From: VRUE01 sp963814915
GTDB taxonomy: Bacteria; Actinomycetota; Thermoleophilia; Solirubrobacterales; 70-9
DNA: 64,000 nt
Assembly: GCA_963814915.1 (NCBI GenBank)
Contig: CAWFEI010000005.1
Coordinates: forward strand, 558,001-622,000
Reading direction: 5' to 3'
Part shown: positions 27,290-36,566 of the stretch, in pieces
Numbering within the stretch: position 1 is the stretch's first letter
Layout of the letters: every line of letters begins with the position of its first letter
The notes under the pieces: model-generated
Database searches by the model: none
Told to the model about the DNA's origin: nothing
What the model saw: only the letters and a program-made list of their open reading frames with translations
Made by a program: the position numbers and the translations under genes

Positions 27290-28339
27290 CTAAGCGACGC
27301 GCGCCGTTCCCGAGTTCATCTTGCTGGCGCGGTGGATCGTCTCGAACTCCTCCAGTGAGATGCCGGAGCCGACGGCCACGCACGTCAACGGCGACTCTGC
27401 CAGCTGACAGGGCATCTGGCACTCGTCGCGCAGGCGCTGTTCGAGTCCTTGCAGGAGCGCGCCTCCACCGGCAAGGGTAATGCCTCGGTCCATGATGTCC
27501 CCGGCGAGCTCGGGCGGGGTGCGGTCGAGCGTGTCCTTGACCGCTTCGACGATGTGGCCGATCGTCTCGTCGAGCGCCTCGCGGACCTCCGCCGAGCCGA
27601 GTGTGATCGTCTTCGGCAGGCCGGAGACGAGGTCGCGGCCGCGGATCTCGACCTCGACCTCCTCGGGCAGCTCCGAGGCCGAACCGGCCTCGAGCTTGAC
27701 CTCCTCGGCGGTCTGCGTCCCGATCGCCAGTTTGTAGTGCTGTTTGCAGTGGTGGACGATCGCCTCGTCGAGCTCGTCGCCGCCGACCCGGATCGATTGC
27801 GAGACGACGATCCCGCCGAGCGAGATCACCGCCACCTCGGTCGTGCCGCCGCCGACGTCGACGATCAGCGAACCCGTCGGCTCGGCGACGGGCAGGCCGG
27901 CGCCGATCGCCGCCGCCATCGGCTCCTCGATCAGGTAGGCCTTGCGCGCGCCGGCCGAGAGGCAGGCCTCCTCGACGGCGCGCTTCTCGACGCCCGTGAC
28001 CCCGGAGGGGACGCAGACGACGACGCGTGGGTGGGCGAAGCGGTTGGAGTGAACCTGTTTGATGAAGTGGCGCAGCATCTGTTCGGTCACGTCGAAGTCG
28101 GCGATAACGCCGTCCTTGAGCGGCCGGATCGCGGTGATCGTGCCAGGCGTGCGCCCCAGCATCCGCTTGGCTTCGACCCCGACCGCGTGCACCTGGCCGC
28201 TGCGCGAGTCGATCGCGACAACGGAGGGCTCGGAAAGCACGATGCCGCGACCGCGCACGTAGACGAGCGTGTTCGCCGTGCCGAGATCGACCGCCATGTC
28301 GCGGCCGCCGAGCCCGGTCAGGTAACCGAAGATGCCCAT
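27290..28339 (-). CDS. mreB: Actin-like rod-shape protein MreB
   Basis: About 349 residues. The actin-fold phosphate-1 motif is MAVDLGTANTLVYVRGRGI, phosphate-2 is LIVDVGGGTTEVAVISLGGI, and the adenosine motif is GITLAGGGALLQGLE. It forms membrane-bound filaments guiding lateral wall synthesis. ATG 28339 (MGIFGYLTGLG) gives the usual N-terminus; an in-frame ATG ten codons upstream adds an atypical stretch. No strong Shine-Dalgarno is visible. It heads mreB-mreC-mreD-mrdA-rodA. Confidence 0.96.
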   Translation of the reverse strand: MGIFGYLTGLGGRDMAVDLGTANTLVYVRGRGIVLSEPSVVAIDSRSGQVHAVGVEAKRMLGRTPGTITAIRPLKDGVIADFDVTEQMLRHFIKQVHSNRFAHPRVVVCVPSGVTGVEKRAVEEACLSAGARKAYLIEEPMAAAIGAGLPVAEPTGSLIVDVGGGTTEVAVISLGGIVVSQSIRVGGDELDEAIVHHCKQHYKLAIGTQTAEEVKLEAGSASELPEEVEVEIRGRDLVSGLPKTITLGSAEVREALDETIGHIVEAVKDTLDRTPPELAGDIMDRGITLAGGGALLQGLEQRLRDECQMPCQLAESPLTCVAVGSGISLEEFETIHRASKMNSGTARVA

Positions 28340-28404
28340 ATACGCAATTTGGGGGAAATAGCGGCGCAATCATCCCAGATGGGCGCCGCCCGCTTTCGTC
28401 GCGC

Positions 28405-28947
28405 CTAGGCGAGCAACTCCGGCGCCAAATCCACCAGCAGGCCGACCGGCAGCCCGACCACGTTGGAGACGCTCCCCTCGACCCGCTCGACCAGGGTCGA
28501 CCCGAGCGTCTGGATCGCGTACCCGCCCGACCGGCCCCGCCACTCGCCGAAGTCCACGTAGCGCTCCTTCTCGGCGTCCGTCAACTCCTTGAAGACCACC
28601 GTGGTGCTTTCCAGCCCGACGCGCTCCTCGCCGTCGACGAGCACGACAAGGCCGCTCATCACCGCGTGGGCACGGCCGCTCATCCGGTCGAGGTATTCGC
28701 GGGCCTCGATCTCGCCGGTGGGCTTCCCCAGCGCCTTGCCGTCGAGGACGACATCCGTGTCGCAGGCGATGACCACCCCGTCCCTCTCCACCGCCCGCGC
28801 CTTCAGCCGCGCGTTCTCGACGACCTCGAGCTCGGGGTCACCCCCACTCAGCTCGTCGACCCCGGGCACCACGACGTCGAACTCGACGCCCAGCTTCCGC
28901 AGGATCTCCCGCCGCTGCGGGGACCCGGATGCGAGCGTCGGCCTCAG
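28405..28947 (-). CDS. maf: Maf-family nucleotide pyrophosphatase
   Basis: 180 residues if read from a CTG at 28947. Maf proteins hydrolyse non-canonical or UTP/dTTP-type nucleotides. The essential N-terminal phosphate-binding motif is present as LASGSPQRREILRKLGV, followed by IACDTDVVLDGKALGKP and the GYAIQTLGSTLVERVEGS block. No ATG, GTG or TTG lies between the preceding in-frame stop and this motif; only two CTG codons do, one overlapping the ndk stop. The first GTG (28872) would delete the motif. Translation by coupling to ndk is likely. Confidence 0.85.
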   Translation of the reverse strand: MRPTLASGSPQRREILRKLGVEFDVVVPGVDELSGGDPELEVVENARLKARAVERDGVVIACDTDVVLDGKALGKPTGEIEAREYLDRMSGRAHAVMSGLVVLVDGEERVGLESTTVVFKELTDAEKERYVDFGEWRGRSGGYAIQTLGSTLVERVEGSVSNVVGLPVGLLVDLAPELLA

Positions 28948-29351
28948 GACAGCTCGGGGAACCAGATGCCGATCTCACGCTCGGCGGACTCGTCGGAGTC
29001 CGAGCCGTGGACCATGTTGAAGGTGACCTCCAGCGCGAAGTCGCCGCGGATCGAGCCCGGCGCGGCCTCGACCGGGTTGGTCGCGCCGATCAGCTGGCGG
29101 GCGGCCACGACGGCTTCGGTCCCCTCGAGCACCATCGCCACCAGCGTGCCGCCGGTGATGAACTCGACCAGCTCGCCGAAGAAGGGCTTGTCGGTGTGCT
29201 CGGCGTAGTGCTCGTTGGCGATCTGCTCCGAGGCCACCATCGTCTTCAGCGCCACGATCCGCAGGCCCTTGCGCTCGAATCGGGCGATCACCTCGCCACT
29301 GAGGGCGCGCTCGAATGCGTCAGGCTTGACGAGGATCAGGGTCCGGCTCAC
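28944..29351 (-). CDS. ndk: Nucleoside diphosphate kinase
   Basis: 135 residues. It equalises NTP and dNTP pools through a phospho-histidine. Starts SRTLILVKPDAFERALSGEVIARFE; the catalytic histidine is in NMVHGSDSDESAEREIG and the nucleotide-contact segment is GATNPVEAAPGSIRGDF. Length is standard. The 5' end overlaps the zinc-ribbon gene by 32 bases, and the TGA stop overlaps the maf CTG start, forming a tight cluster. Confidence 0.97.
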   Translation of the reverse strand: MSRTLILVKPDAFERALSGEVIARFERKGLRIVALKTMVASEQIANEHYAEHTDKPFFGELVEFITGGTLVAMVLEGTEAVVAARQLIGATNPVEAAPGSIRGDFALEVTFNMVHGSDSDESAEREIGIWFPELS

Positions 29352-29958
29352 GGCTGGTGCTCCTTTGTTGTCGTTTTGGCTTCGAAGACTCGGGGGGCGA
29401 GGCCTCGCGCTGAGGCTCCTTTTTGGCCGCGGGCGCCGCTTTCTTGCGCGGCGCTTTGCGCTCCTCGCGCGGCGCCTGGCGACCCTCGGCGCGTTTACGG
29501 CGCGGCCGCTCGCGCTCGGCCAACGCGGTTTCGCAATAGGGGCAGAGCGCCCAGCCCGGATCGACCGGCTTGCTGCACGTAGGGCAGGGGTTCTTGAGGC
29601 GACGCTGGCAGTCGGGGCAGCGCAGGAAGTCCTTCTCGGCGGGGAAGCCGCAGTTCGGACAAGCGTGCTCTGTCAGCTGGCGCACCCGCAGCTCGGCGGC
29701 TTTGATCTCCAGCTCGCGTTCGTGCGCGTCGTCGAGGAACTCCGGTGGCCGCACGATCGCGTAGATAGCCGTGCCGAGGTACGGAATGAAGGAGGCAAGC
29801 GTGGCGCAGCCGATCAGGAACGGGTCCTTGATGCGGCGCTTGGCGTCGAGGTAGGTGAAGACGATCAGCGCCAACCAGACGACGACCAGCATCAAAATGA
29901 GCAGGTTGACGACCAGATTGAGGCCGCTGTTGCTGATGCCGAAGGTCGCGATAGCCAT
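29320..29958 (-). CDS. Membrane-anchored double zinc-ribbon protein
   Basis: 212 residues. Two hydrophobic segments (LVVNLLILMLVVVWLALIVF; FLIGCATLASFIPYLGTAIYAI) are followed by a helix and two zinc ribbons, CPNC-x11-CPDC and CPTC-x10-CPYC. The last ~75 residues are a Lys/Arg/Pro/Ala-rich tail that might bind RNA or DNA. The function is unknown. The 3' end overlaps ndk. Confidence 0.75.
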   Translation of the reverse strand: MAIATFGISNSGLNLVVNLLILMLVVVWLALIVFTYLDAKRRIKDPFLIGCATLASFIPYLGTAIYAIVRPPEFLDDAHERELEIKAAELRVRQLTEHACPNCGFPAEKDFLRCPDCQRRLKNPCPTCSKPVDPGWALCPYCETALAERERPRRKRAEGRQAPREERKAPRKKAAPAAKKEPQREASPPESSKPKRQQRSTSREPDPDPRQA

Positions 29959-30043
29959 GGCTGTGCGCCCTCCACCCCTGCGGGCGAGCGCGCGGTGAGT
30001 CTACTTCGCCGCCTGCCTCATGATCCCTGTCGCCCCTGCCCGA

Positions 30044-30166
30044 TCAGAGGAAGAGGTTGCCGAAGAGGTAACCAAGGCCGAAGAAGATCAGGATCACCGC
30101 AGCGACCACGCCGGCAACGAGGGCCATCATCGAGAGCAGTTCGGTGCCGGCGCTTTTCGAGTTCAT
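30044..30166 (-). CDS. 40-residue single-span membrane peptide coupled to folC
   Basis: A short gene reading MNSKSAGTELLSMMALVAGV and onward to GLGYLFGNLFL, 40 residues. A polar N-terminus is followed by a nearly continuous hydrophobic stretch from residue 10 to the end. Its ATG overlaps the folC TGA as ATGA, the classic arrangement for coupled translation. The spacer down to the zinc-ribbon gene is 85 bases. Codon choice is GC-rich at third positions, like its neighbours. No known family recognised; the coding call rests on overlap, codon use and hydrophobic design. Confidence 0.6.
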   Translation of the reverse strand: MNSKSAGTELLSMMALVAGVVAAVILIFFGLGYLFGNLFL

Positions 30167-31368
30167 CGCGGCGCCAATCCTAGCGCCGCCCTGGCCGGCG
30201 CCAGGCCGTAGTGGGAGCCGGTCACGAGCAGAATGCCCCCCGTCTCGCGAGCCAGCTCGCGCCCCCGGGCCACCGCCGCCCCGAACTCGGCCTCGGCCTC
30301 GGCGGCGAGCCCGGCCTCCGCAAACGCCTCCGCCAGCTCCGCCGCCTCAAAAGCCCGCCGACGGGCCGATTTGTCGGGTCCAACCCGACTTTCAGGCCCG
30401 TCGGCGGTGGGGAGCTGGGTGCAGACACATCGCGCCAGGACCGGGGCGAGGGCCTGGACGATGGCGCCGGCATCCTTGTCGGCCAGGATCGCGAGGACGG
30501 CGATCACCGGGCGCCCCTCGGCCACCTCGGGCAGCGCTTCGGCCAGCGCCCTGGCGCCGTCGGGGTTGTGGGCGGCGTCGAGGAAGACCGGGGGAGCGTC
30601 CGCGACACGCTCCAGCCGCCCCGGGATCGCGATTTCGCCGGCCACGGCGCCCACCCTGGCCGGATCGAGCCCACCGAGGAAGGCCTCGACGGCGGTGCAG
30701 GCAAGGGCGAAGTTGCGGCGCTGGAACTCCCCTGTCGCGTGCAGGTGCAGTGCCGCGCCGGGGTCCTCGGGAGCGACGAGGAGCCGCGCGCCGCGCTCGC
30801 GCGCGGCGCGCTCGGCCAGTGCCGCCACGGAGGGGCTGACCCTGCCGAGCACCAGCGTCGTGTGGTCGCGCAGCACGGCGAGCTTCTCGGCCGCGATCTC
30901 CTCCTCGCTCTCGCCCAGCCACTCGGTGTGGTCGAGCCCGACCGAGGTCAGCACCGTCACCTTGGAGGGGATCGTGTTGGTCGCATCCAGCCTTCCCCCC
31001 AGCCCGCCCTCAATCGCCGCGGCCTTGACCCGGGCGTTGGCGAGCGCGACGAAGGCGGCCGCCGTGGCCAGCTCGAACTGGGTCACCGCCTCGCCCTCCG
31101 CGAGGGTCCGGTTGACCGTCTCCGCCGCGGCAGCGGCGCGCTCGACCGCCACGGCGAACTCAGCCGCGCCGATCTCCCGCCCGTGGATCAGCACCCGTTC
31201 GGACCAGCGGGCAGCGTGCGGCGACACGCAGGCTCCGGCGGCGACGCCGTGAGCCTCCAGCAGCGCGGCGATCATCCGCGTCACCGAGGACTTGCCGTTG
31301 GTGCCGACGACGTGGATCGAGGCGAAGCGGTGCTGGGGCAGGCCGAGCAGCGTGCTCAGCGTGCGCAT
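30163..31368 (-). CDS. folC: Folylpolyglutamate/dihydrofolate synthase
   Basis: 401 residues from ATG 31368. This Mur-ligase-fold enzyme adds glutamate to folates. Seen: ATP P-loop in IHVVGTNGKSSVTRM, the loop GGLGGRLDATNTIPS, the block LTSVGLDHTEWLGESEEEIAAEK (K carbamylation region) and VFLDAAHNPDGARALAEAL. The family's conserved N-terminal helix is encoded just upstream in frame (AYLDSLEPIGWKLGLERM), but the only start-like codon there is ATA at 31440, 8 bases after GAGGAG and overlapping the valS stop. True length may therefore be 425 residues. Confidence 0.92.
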   Translation of the reverse strand: MRTLSTLLGLPQHRFASIHVVGTNGKSSVTRMIAALLEAHGVAAGACVSPHAARWSERVLIHGREIGAAEFAVAVERAAAAAETVNRTLAEGEAVTQFELATAAAFVALANARVKAAAIEGGLGGRLDATNTIPSKVTVLTSVGLDHTEWLGESEEEIAAEKLAVLRDHTTLVLGRVSPSVAALAERAARERGARLLVAPEDPGAALHLHATGEFQRRNFALACTAVEAFLGGLDPARVGAVAGEIAIPGRLERVADAPPVFLDAAHNPDGARALAEALPEVAEGRPVIAVLAILADKDAGAIVQALAPVLARCVCTQLPTADGPESRVGPDKSARRRAFEAAELAEAFAEAGLAAEAEAEFGAAVARGRELARETGGILLVTGSHYGLAPARAALGLAPR

Positions 31369-31436
31369 CCGCTCCAGGCCCAGCTTCCAGCCGATCGGCT
31401 CGAGCGAGTCGAGGTAGGCCTCGGGGTCCCGCGCCT

Positions 31437-33998
31437 CTATCCCGACAGCTCCTCGAGCTCGAGGCGGTAGCGCTCGAGCTTGCCCCGCTCCTCCTCGACG
31501 ACCTCGGCCGGGGCGCGGTCGACGAACTTCTCGTTGCCGAGTTTGCCCTCCGCCCGCTTGACCTCGCCGCGCAGCTCCTCGCGCCGCGCCTCCAGCCTGG
31601 CCGCGATCGCCGCGGCGTCGATCTCCGCCGAGGCGAGGATCTTCACCGGGCCGACGGCGGCAACCGGGTCGCCGTCGTGCTTGCCGAACTCGACGCGGGC
31701 CAGGCGACCGACGAACTCCCGCGGCTCGATCCCCTCGGCGCGGGCCGGCAACACGGTCGCTGCCGGCGCCTCGACCAGATCGCGCCAGGCGCGCAGCCGC
31801 CCGGTCAGCTCGATTCCGGCGCGCACCTCGGCCTCAGCCTCGACGTCGCGCAATGACTCGTCGGCCTCGGGGAATGCATGCACCGCAAGGTGCCCCTGCC
31901 GCGACGGGTGGTAGGACCAGATCTCCTCGGTCACGAAGGGCATCGTCGGGTGCAGCAGGGCGAGGATCCTCTCCAACGCGTAGAGCAGCGTCGCCGAGAC
32001 GTCCTCCTCGCCCTCGTAGAGGCGGGGCTTGACGATCTCCAGGTACCAGTCGCAGAGCTCGGACCAGAAGAACGCGTAGGCCTCGGTCGCGGCGTGGGCG
32101 AAGTCATAGGCCTCCAGCTTCGCCGTGACCGAGCCGATCGTCGCCTCCAGCCGCGAGAGCAGCCAGCGATCCTCGACCGTGCGCGGGCGTGGCGTCGCCT
32201 CGACCGCGGCCACGTTGAGCAGGATCAGCCGACTGGCGTTCCAGAGCTTGTTGGCGAGGTCGGCGCCCTGCTGCACCTTCGCGTCCGAGAAGCGCACGTC
32301 CTGGGTCGAGGACATCGCCAACAGCCCGAAGCGCAGCGCGTCGGCGCCGTGGCGGTCGATCTCCTCCAGCGGGTCGATCCCGGTGCCGAGGCTCTTCGAC
32401 ATCCGCCGTCCGTCGCGGGCCTGGATCACCGAGTGCACGTAGACGTCGCGAAAGGGCACGTCCCCGACGAACTCGATCCCGGTCATGATCATCCGCGCGA
32501 CCCAGAGGAAGAGGATCTCGCGCGCCGTGGTCAGGAAGCTGGTCGGGTAGAAGGCACGCAGCTCGGGCGTGTCCTCAGGCCAGCCGAGCGTCGCGAAGGG
32601 CCACAGCGCCGAGCTGAACCAGGTGTCGAGCACGTCCTCCTCTTGGCGCAGCGCCCCGCCGCAGGCGCCGCAGCGCTCCGGCGCCTGCTCGGCGACGTAG
32701 GTCTCCTCGCAGGGGTCGCAGTACCAGACCGGGATCCGGTGCCCCCACCAGAGCTGGCGCGAAACGCACCAGGGCCGGATTTCGCGCATCCAGTCGAGGT
32801 AGACGCGCTTCCACTGGGCCGGGGCGATCCGCACCTCGTCGCGTTCGACCACCTCGATCGCGGGCGCGGCCAGCTCGTCCATGCGGCAGAACCACTGCAG
32901 GGAGATCAGCGGCTCGATCCGGGCGCCGGAGCGCTCCGAGAAGGGAACTGAGTGGACGAAAGACTCTTCGGCGCGCAGCAATCCCTGCTCGCGCAGCTCG
33001 GCGACGACCGCCTCCCCGGCCTCCGCCGCGGTCAGCCCGGCAAAGCGCTCGCCCGCCGCCTCGCTCATCCGCCCGTCGGGGCCGATCACGCCGATCTCCT
33101 CCAGCCCGTGACGGCGGCCGATCTCGAAGTCGTTGGGATCGTGCCCGGGGGTGATCTTCAGCGCCCCGGTGCCGAACTCCGGATCGACGTGCTCGTCGGC
33201 GACGATCGGGATTCGGCGCCCGACCAGCGGCAGCACGCACTGCCCGCCGACCAGGCCTGCGTAGCGCTCGTCGTCGGGATTGACCGCCACGGCGGTGTCG
33301 GCGAGCATCGTTTCCGGTCGCACGGTGGCGACGGTGAGGACCCTTTCGGAGCCCTCGATCGGGTAGTCGATCGAGTAGAGCGTGTCCTCGATCTCGCGGT
33401 TCTCGACCTCGAGGTCGGAGATCGCCGAGTGCGAGCCGGGGTCCCAGTTGACCATGTAGTTGTCGCGGTAGATGTAGCCCTTGTCGTAGAGCTGCTTGAA
33501 GACGCGGTAGACGGCCTTGACGTAGCCCTCGTCGAGGGTGAAGCGCTCGTTCTCGTAGTCGAGCGAGGCGCCGAGCCGCTTGTACTGCTCGACGATGCGC
33601 GAGCCGTACTCCTCTTTCCAGGCCCAGACCCGCTCGACGAACGCCTCGCGGCCGAGCTCCGTGCGCGAGGTCCCCTCCGTGGCGAGCATCTTCTCGACCA
33701 CGGCCTGGGTGGCGATGCCGGCATGGTCGGTCCCGAGGGTCCAGAGCGTGTTGCGGCCGCGCATCCGGTTCATCCGAACCAACGCGTCCTGCATCGAGCC
33801 GTTCAGCGCGTGGCCCATGTGCAGCGCGCCGGTCACGTTCGGCGGCGGGATCGCAACCGAGAAGTTCTCCGCCGGGGCGCCCTCGGCCAGGGGGTGGAAG
33901 TAACCGCCCTCGATCCACTCGGCGAAGATCCGCGCCTCGACCTCCGCCGCTTCGTAGCGGGTCTTCTCCTGCAGCGAGTCTTTGCGCTCCTCGGACAC
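31437..33998 (-). CDS. valS: Valyl-tRNA synthetase
   Basis: 853 residues from a GTG at 33998 (VSEERKDSLQEKTRYEAAEV). Class Ia synthetase: the HIGH motif is PPPNVTGALHMGHALNGSMQD, then TLGTDHAGIATQ, an editing domain, a CDPC...CGAC zinc module, and KMSKS as DGRRMSKSLGTGIDP. The anticodon-binding domain and the C-terminal coiled coil (ERGKLERYRLELEELSG) complete it. Longer in-frame extensions enter clpX and are not real. It lies 23 bases downstream of clpX and its stop overlaps the likely folC 5' end. Confidence 0.95.
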   Translation of the reverse strand: MSEERKDSLQEKTRYEAAEVEARIFAEWIEGGYFHPLAEGAPAENFSVAIPPPNVTGALHMGHALNGSMQDALVRMNRMRGRNTLWTLGTDHAGIATQAVVEKMLATEGTSRTELGREAFVERVWAWKEEYGSRIVEQYKRLGASLDYENERFTLDEGYVKAVYRVFKQLYDKGYIYRDNYMVNWDPGSHSAISDLEVENREIEDTLYSIDYPIEGSERVLTVATVRPETMLADTAVAVNPDDERYAGLVGGQCVLPLVGRRIPIVADEHVDPEFGTGALKITPGHDPNDFEIGRRHGLEEIGVIGPDGRMSEAAGERFAGLTAAEAGEAVVAELREQGLLRAEESFVHSVPFSERSGARIEPLISLQWFCRMDELAAPAIEVVERDEVRIAPAQWKRVYLDWMREIRPWCVSRQLWWGHRIPVWYCDPCEETYVAEQAPERCGACGGALRQEEDVLDTWFSSALWPFATLGWPEDTPELRAFYPTSFLTTAREILFLWVARMIMTGIEFVGDVPFRDVYVHSVIQARDGRRMSKSLGTGIDPLEEIDRHGADALRFGLLAMSSTQDVRFSDAKVQQGADLANKLWNASRLILLNVAAVEATPRPRTVEDRWLLSRLEATIGSVTAKLEAYDFAHAATEAYAFFWSELCDWYLEIVKPRLYEGEEDVSATLLYALERILALLHPTMPFVTEEIWSYHPSRQGHLAVHAFPEADESLRDVEAEAEVRAGIELTGRLRAWRDLVEAPAATVLPARAEGIEPREFVGRLARVEFGKHDGDPVAAVGPVKILASAEIDAAAIAARLEARREELRGEVKRAEGKLGNEKFVDRAPAEVVEEERGKLERYRLELEELSG

Positions 33999-34021
33999 GG
34001 AGCGCGAGTTTAGTTCCAGGT

Positions 34022-35320
<1,299 letters not shown>

Positions 35321-35480
35321 AGCGGAAATCCCCTCCTTGCGGGGCGGTAGTTGCCTACCGGCGTCGCGACCCGAAGTCTAAACGGGACTGCAACCCGGCC
35401 CTCTCGCTGGGTCGTTTACTTCGGGACGGGCGCGGCACCTTCCTGCGGGCGAGGGCTTGCGGGCGCGCTACCGTGGCTGG

Positions 35481-35936
35481 GTGAGCGCCAAGGCCCATGT
35501 CGAGCCGATCGCCGAGGGGCAGCTGGCGACGCTGCTGCCGATGATCGCCGCCTACCAGGATTTCTATGGCGTCGGTGGGATCGACGTGGAGCGCAACCGC
35601 GCCTTCTTCCGCCGCTTCCTCGCGCCGAGCGAGGACGGGATGCTGCTCGGCGCCTGGCGCGACGGAGAGCTGCTCGGCTACGCCTGCCTCTACTGGCACT
35701 TCACCTCACTGGTCCCGGCGGAGACCGTCCTGATGAATGACCTCTTCGTCGCCCCCGAGCATCGCGGCGCGGGCGTCGGGCGAGCGTTGATCGAGGCGAC
35801 CGCCGCGGTCGCCCGCGAGCGCGGCGCCCACAGCGTCGAGTGGGCAACCGAGCCTGGCAACGCGACCGCGCAGAGCCTCTACGACAGCACCGGCGCCGAG
35901 CGCAGCGAGTGGATCGAGTACGACCTGCGGCTCTAA
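35481..35936 (+). CDS. GNAT-family N-acetyltransferase
   Basis: About 151 residues from GTG 35481; a TTG at 35457 is an alternative. The acetyl-CoA pyrophosphate loop is seen in NDLFVAPEHRGAGVGRALIEA, followed by the C-terminal motif WATEPGNATAQSLYDSTGA. The acceptor cannot be told. It is on the plus strand, wedged between clpX and clpP, 8 bases from the convergent clpP stop. The usual clpP-clpX linkage is therefore broken, suggesting a later insertion. Confidence 0.85.
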   Translation: MSAKAHVEPIAEGQLATLLPMIAAYQDFYGVGGIDVERNRAFFRRFLAPSEDGMLLGAWRDGELLGYACLYWHFTSLVPAETVLMNDLFVAPEHRGAGVGRALIEATAAVARERGAHSVEWATEPGNATAQSLYDSTGAERSEWIEYDLRL

Positions 35937-35944
35937 GCGGCGCT

Positions 35945-36529
35945 TCAGTGGTGTTCGATGACGCGGTCGACGATGCTGTACTCCTTCGCCTCCTCCGCGG
36001 TCATGAAGTAGTCGCGATCGGTGTCGTTCGTGACTTTGTCGAACGGCTGGCCGGTGTGTTTGGCGATGATCTCGTCGAGCCGCCGACGGGTGTCGATGAT
36101 CTCTTTGGCGTGGATCTCGATGTCCGCCGCCTGGCCCTGGAACCCGGCCGACACTTGGTGGATGAGGATCTTCGAGTTGGGCAGCGCCATCCGCTTGCCC
36201 GCCGCGCCGCCGGCCAAGAGCAGGGCGCCCATGCTCATCGCGATGCCGACGCAGATCGTCTGCACGTCCGGCTTGATGAACTGCATCGTGTCGTAGATCG
36301 CCAGGCCCGCGTAGACGTCGCCGCCCGGCGAATTGACGTAGATGCTGATGTCCTTGTCCGGATCCTCGGACTCCAGGTGCAGCAGCTGGGCGACGATCAG
36401 GTTGGCGATTTCCTGGTTGACCTGCGTGCCGAGGAAGATGATCCGCTCGTTCAGCAGGCGCGAGTAGATGTCGAACGAGCGCTCGCCGCGCGAGGTCTGC
36501 TCGACCACCATCGGTACAAGTGGGCTCAT
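35945..36529 (-). CDS. clpP: ClpP, proteolytic subunit
   Basis: 194 residues from ATG 36529 (MSPLVPMVVEQTSRGERSFD). The serine-protease triad is visible: Ser99 in GIAMSMGALL, His124 in KILIHQVSAG, and the Asp in the NDTDRDYFM segment. The oxyanion strand SPGGDVYAG is conserved. Forms the tetradecameric barrel fed by ClpX. A second ATG three codons upstream is possible. Only one clpP copy is in the window; many actinobacteria carry two. Confidence 0.96.
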   Translation of the reverse strand: MSPLVPMVVEQTSRGERSFDIYSRLLNERIIFLGTQVNQEIANLIVAQLLHLESEDPDKDISIYVNSPGGDVYAGLAIYDTMQFIKPDVQTICVGIAMSMGALLLAGGAAGKRMALPNSKILIHQVSAGFQGQAADIEIHAKEIIDTRRRLDEIIAKHTGQPFDKVTNDTDRDYFMTAEEAKEYSIVDRVIEHH

Positions 36530-36566
36530 GCGCGCCACTCTATAGAAGGTGTCAGGCGGGCCGCGG

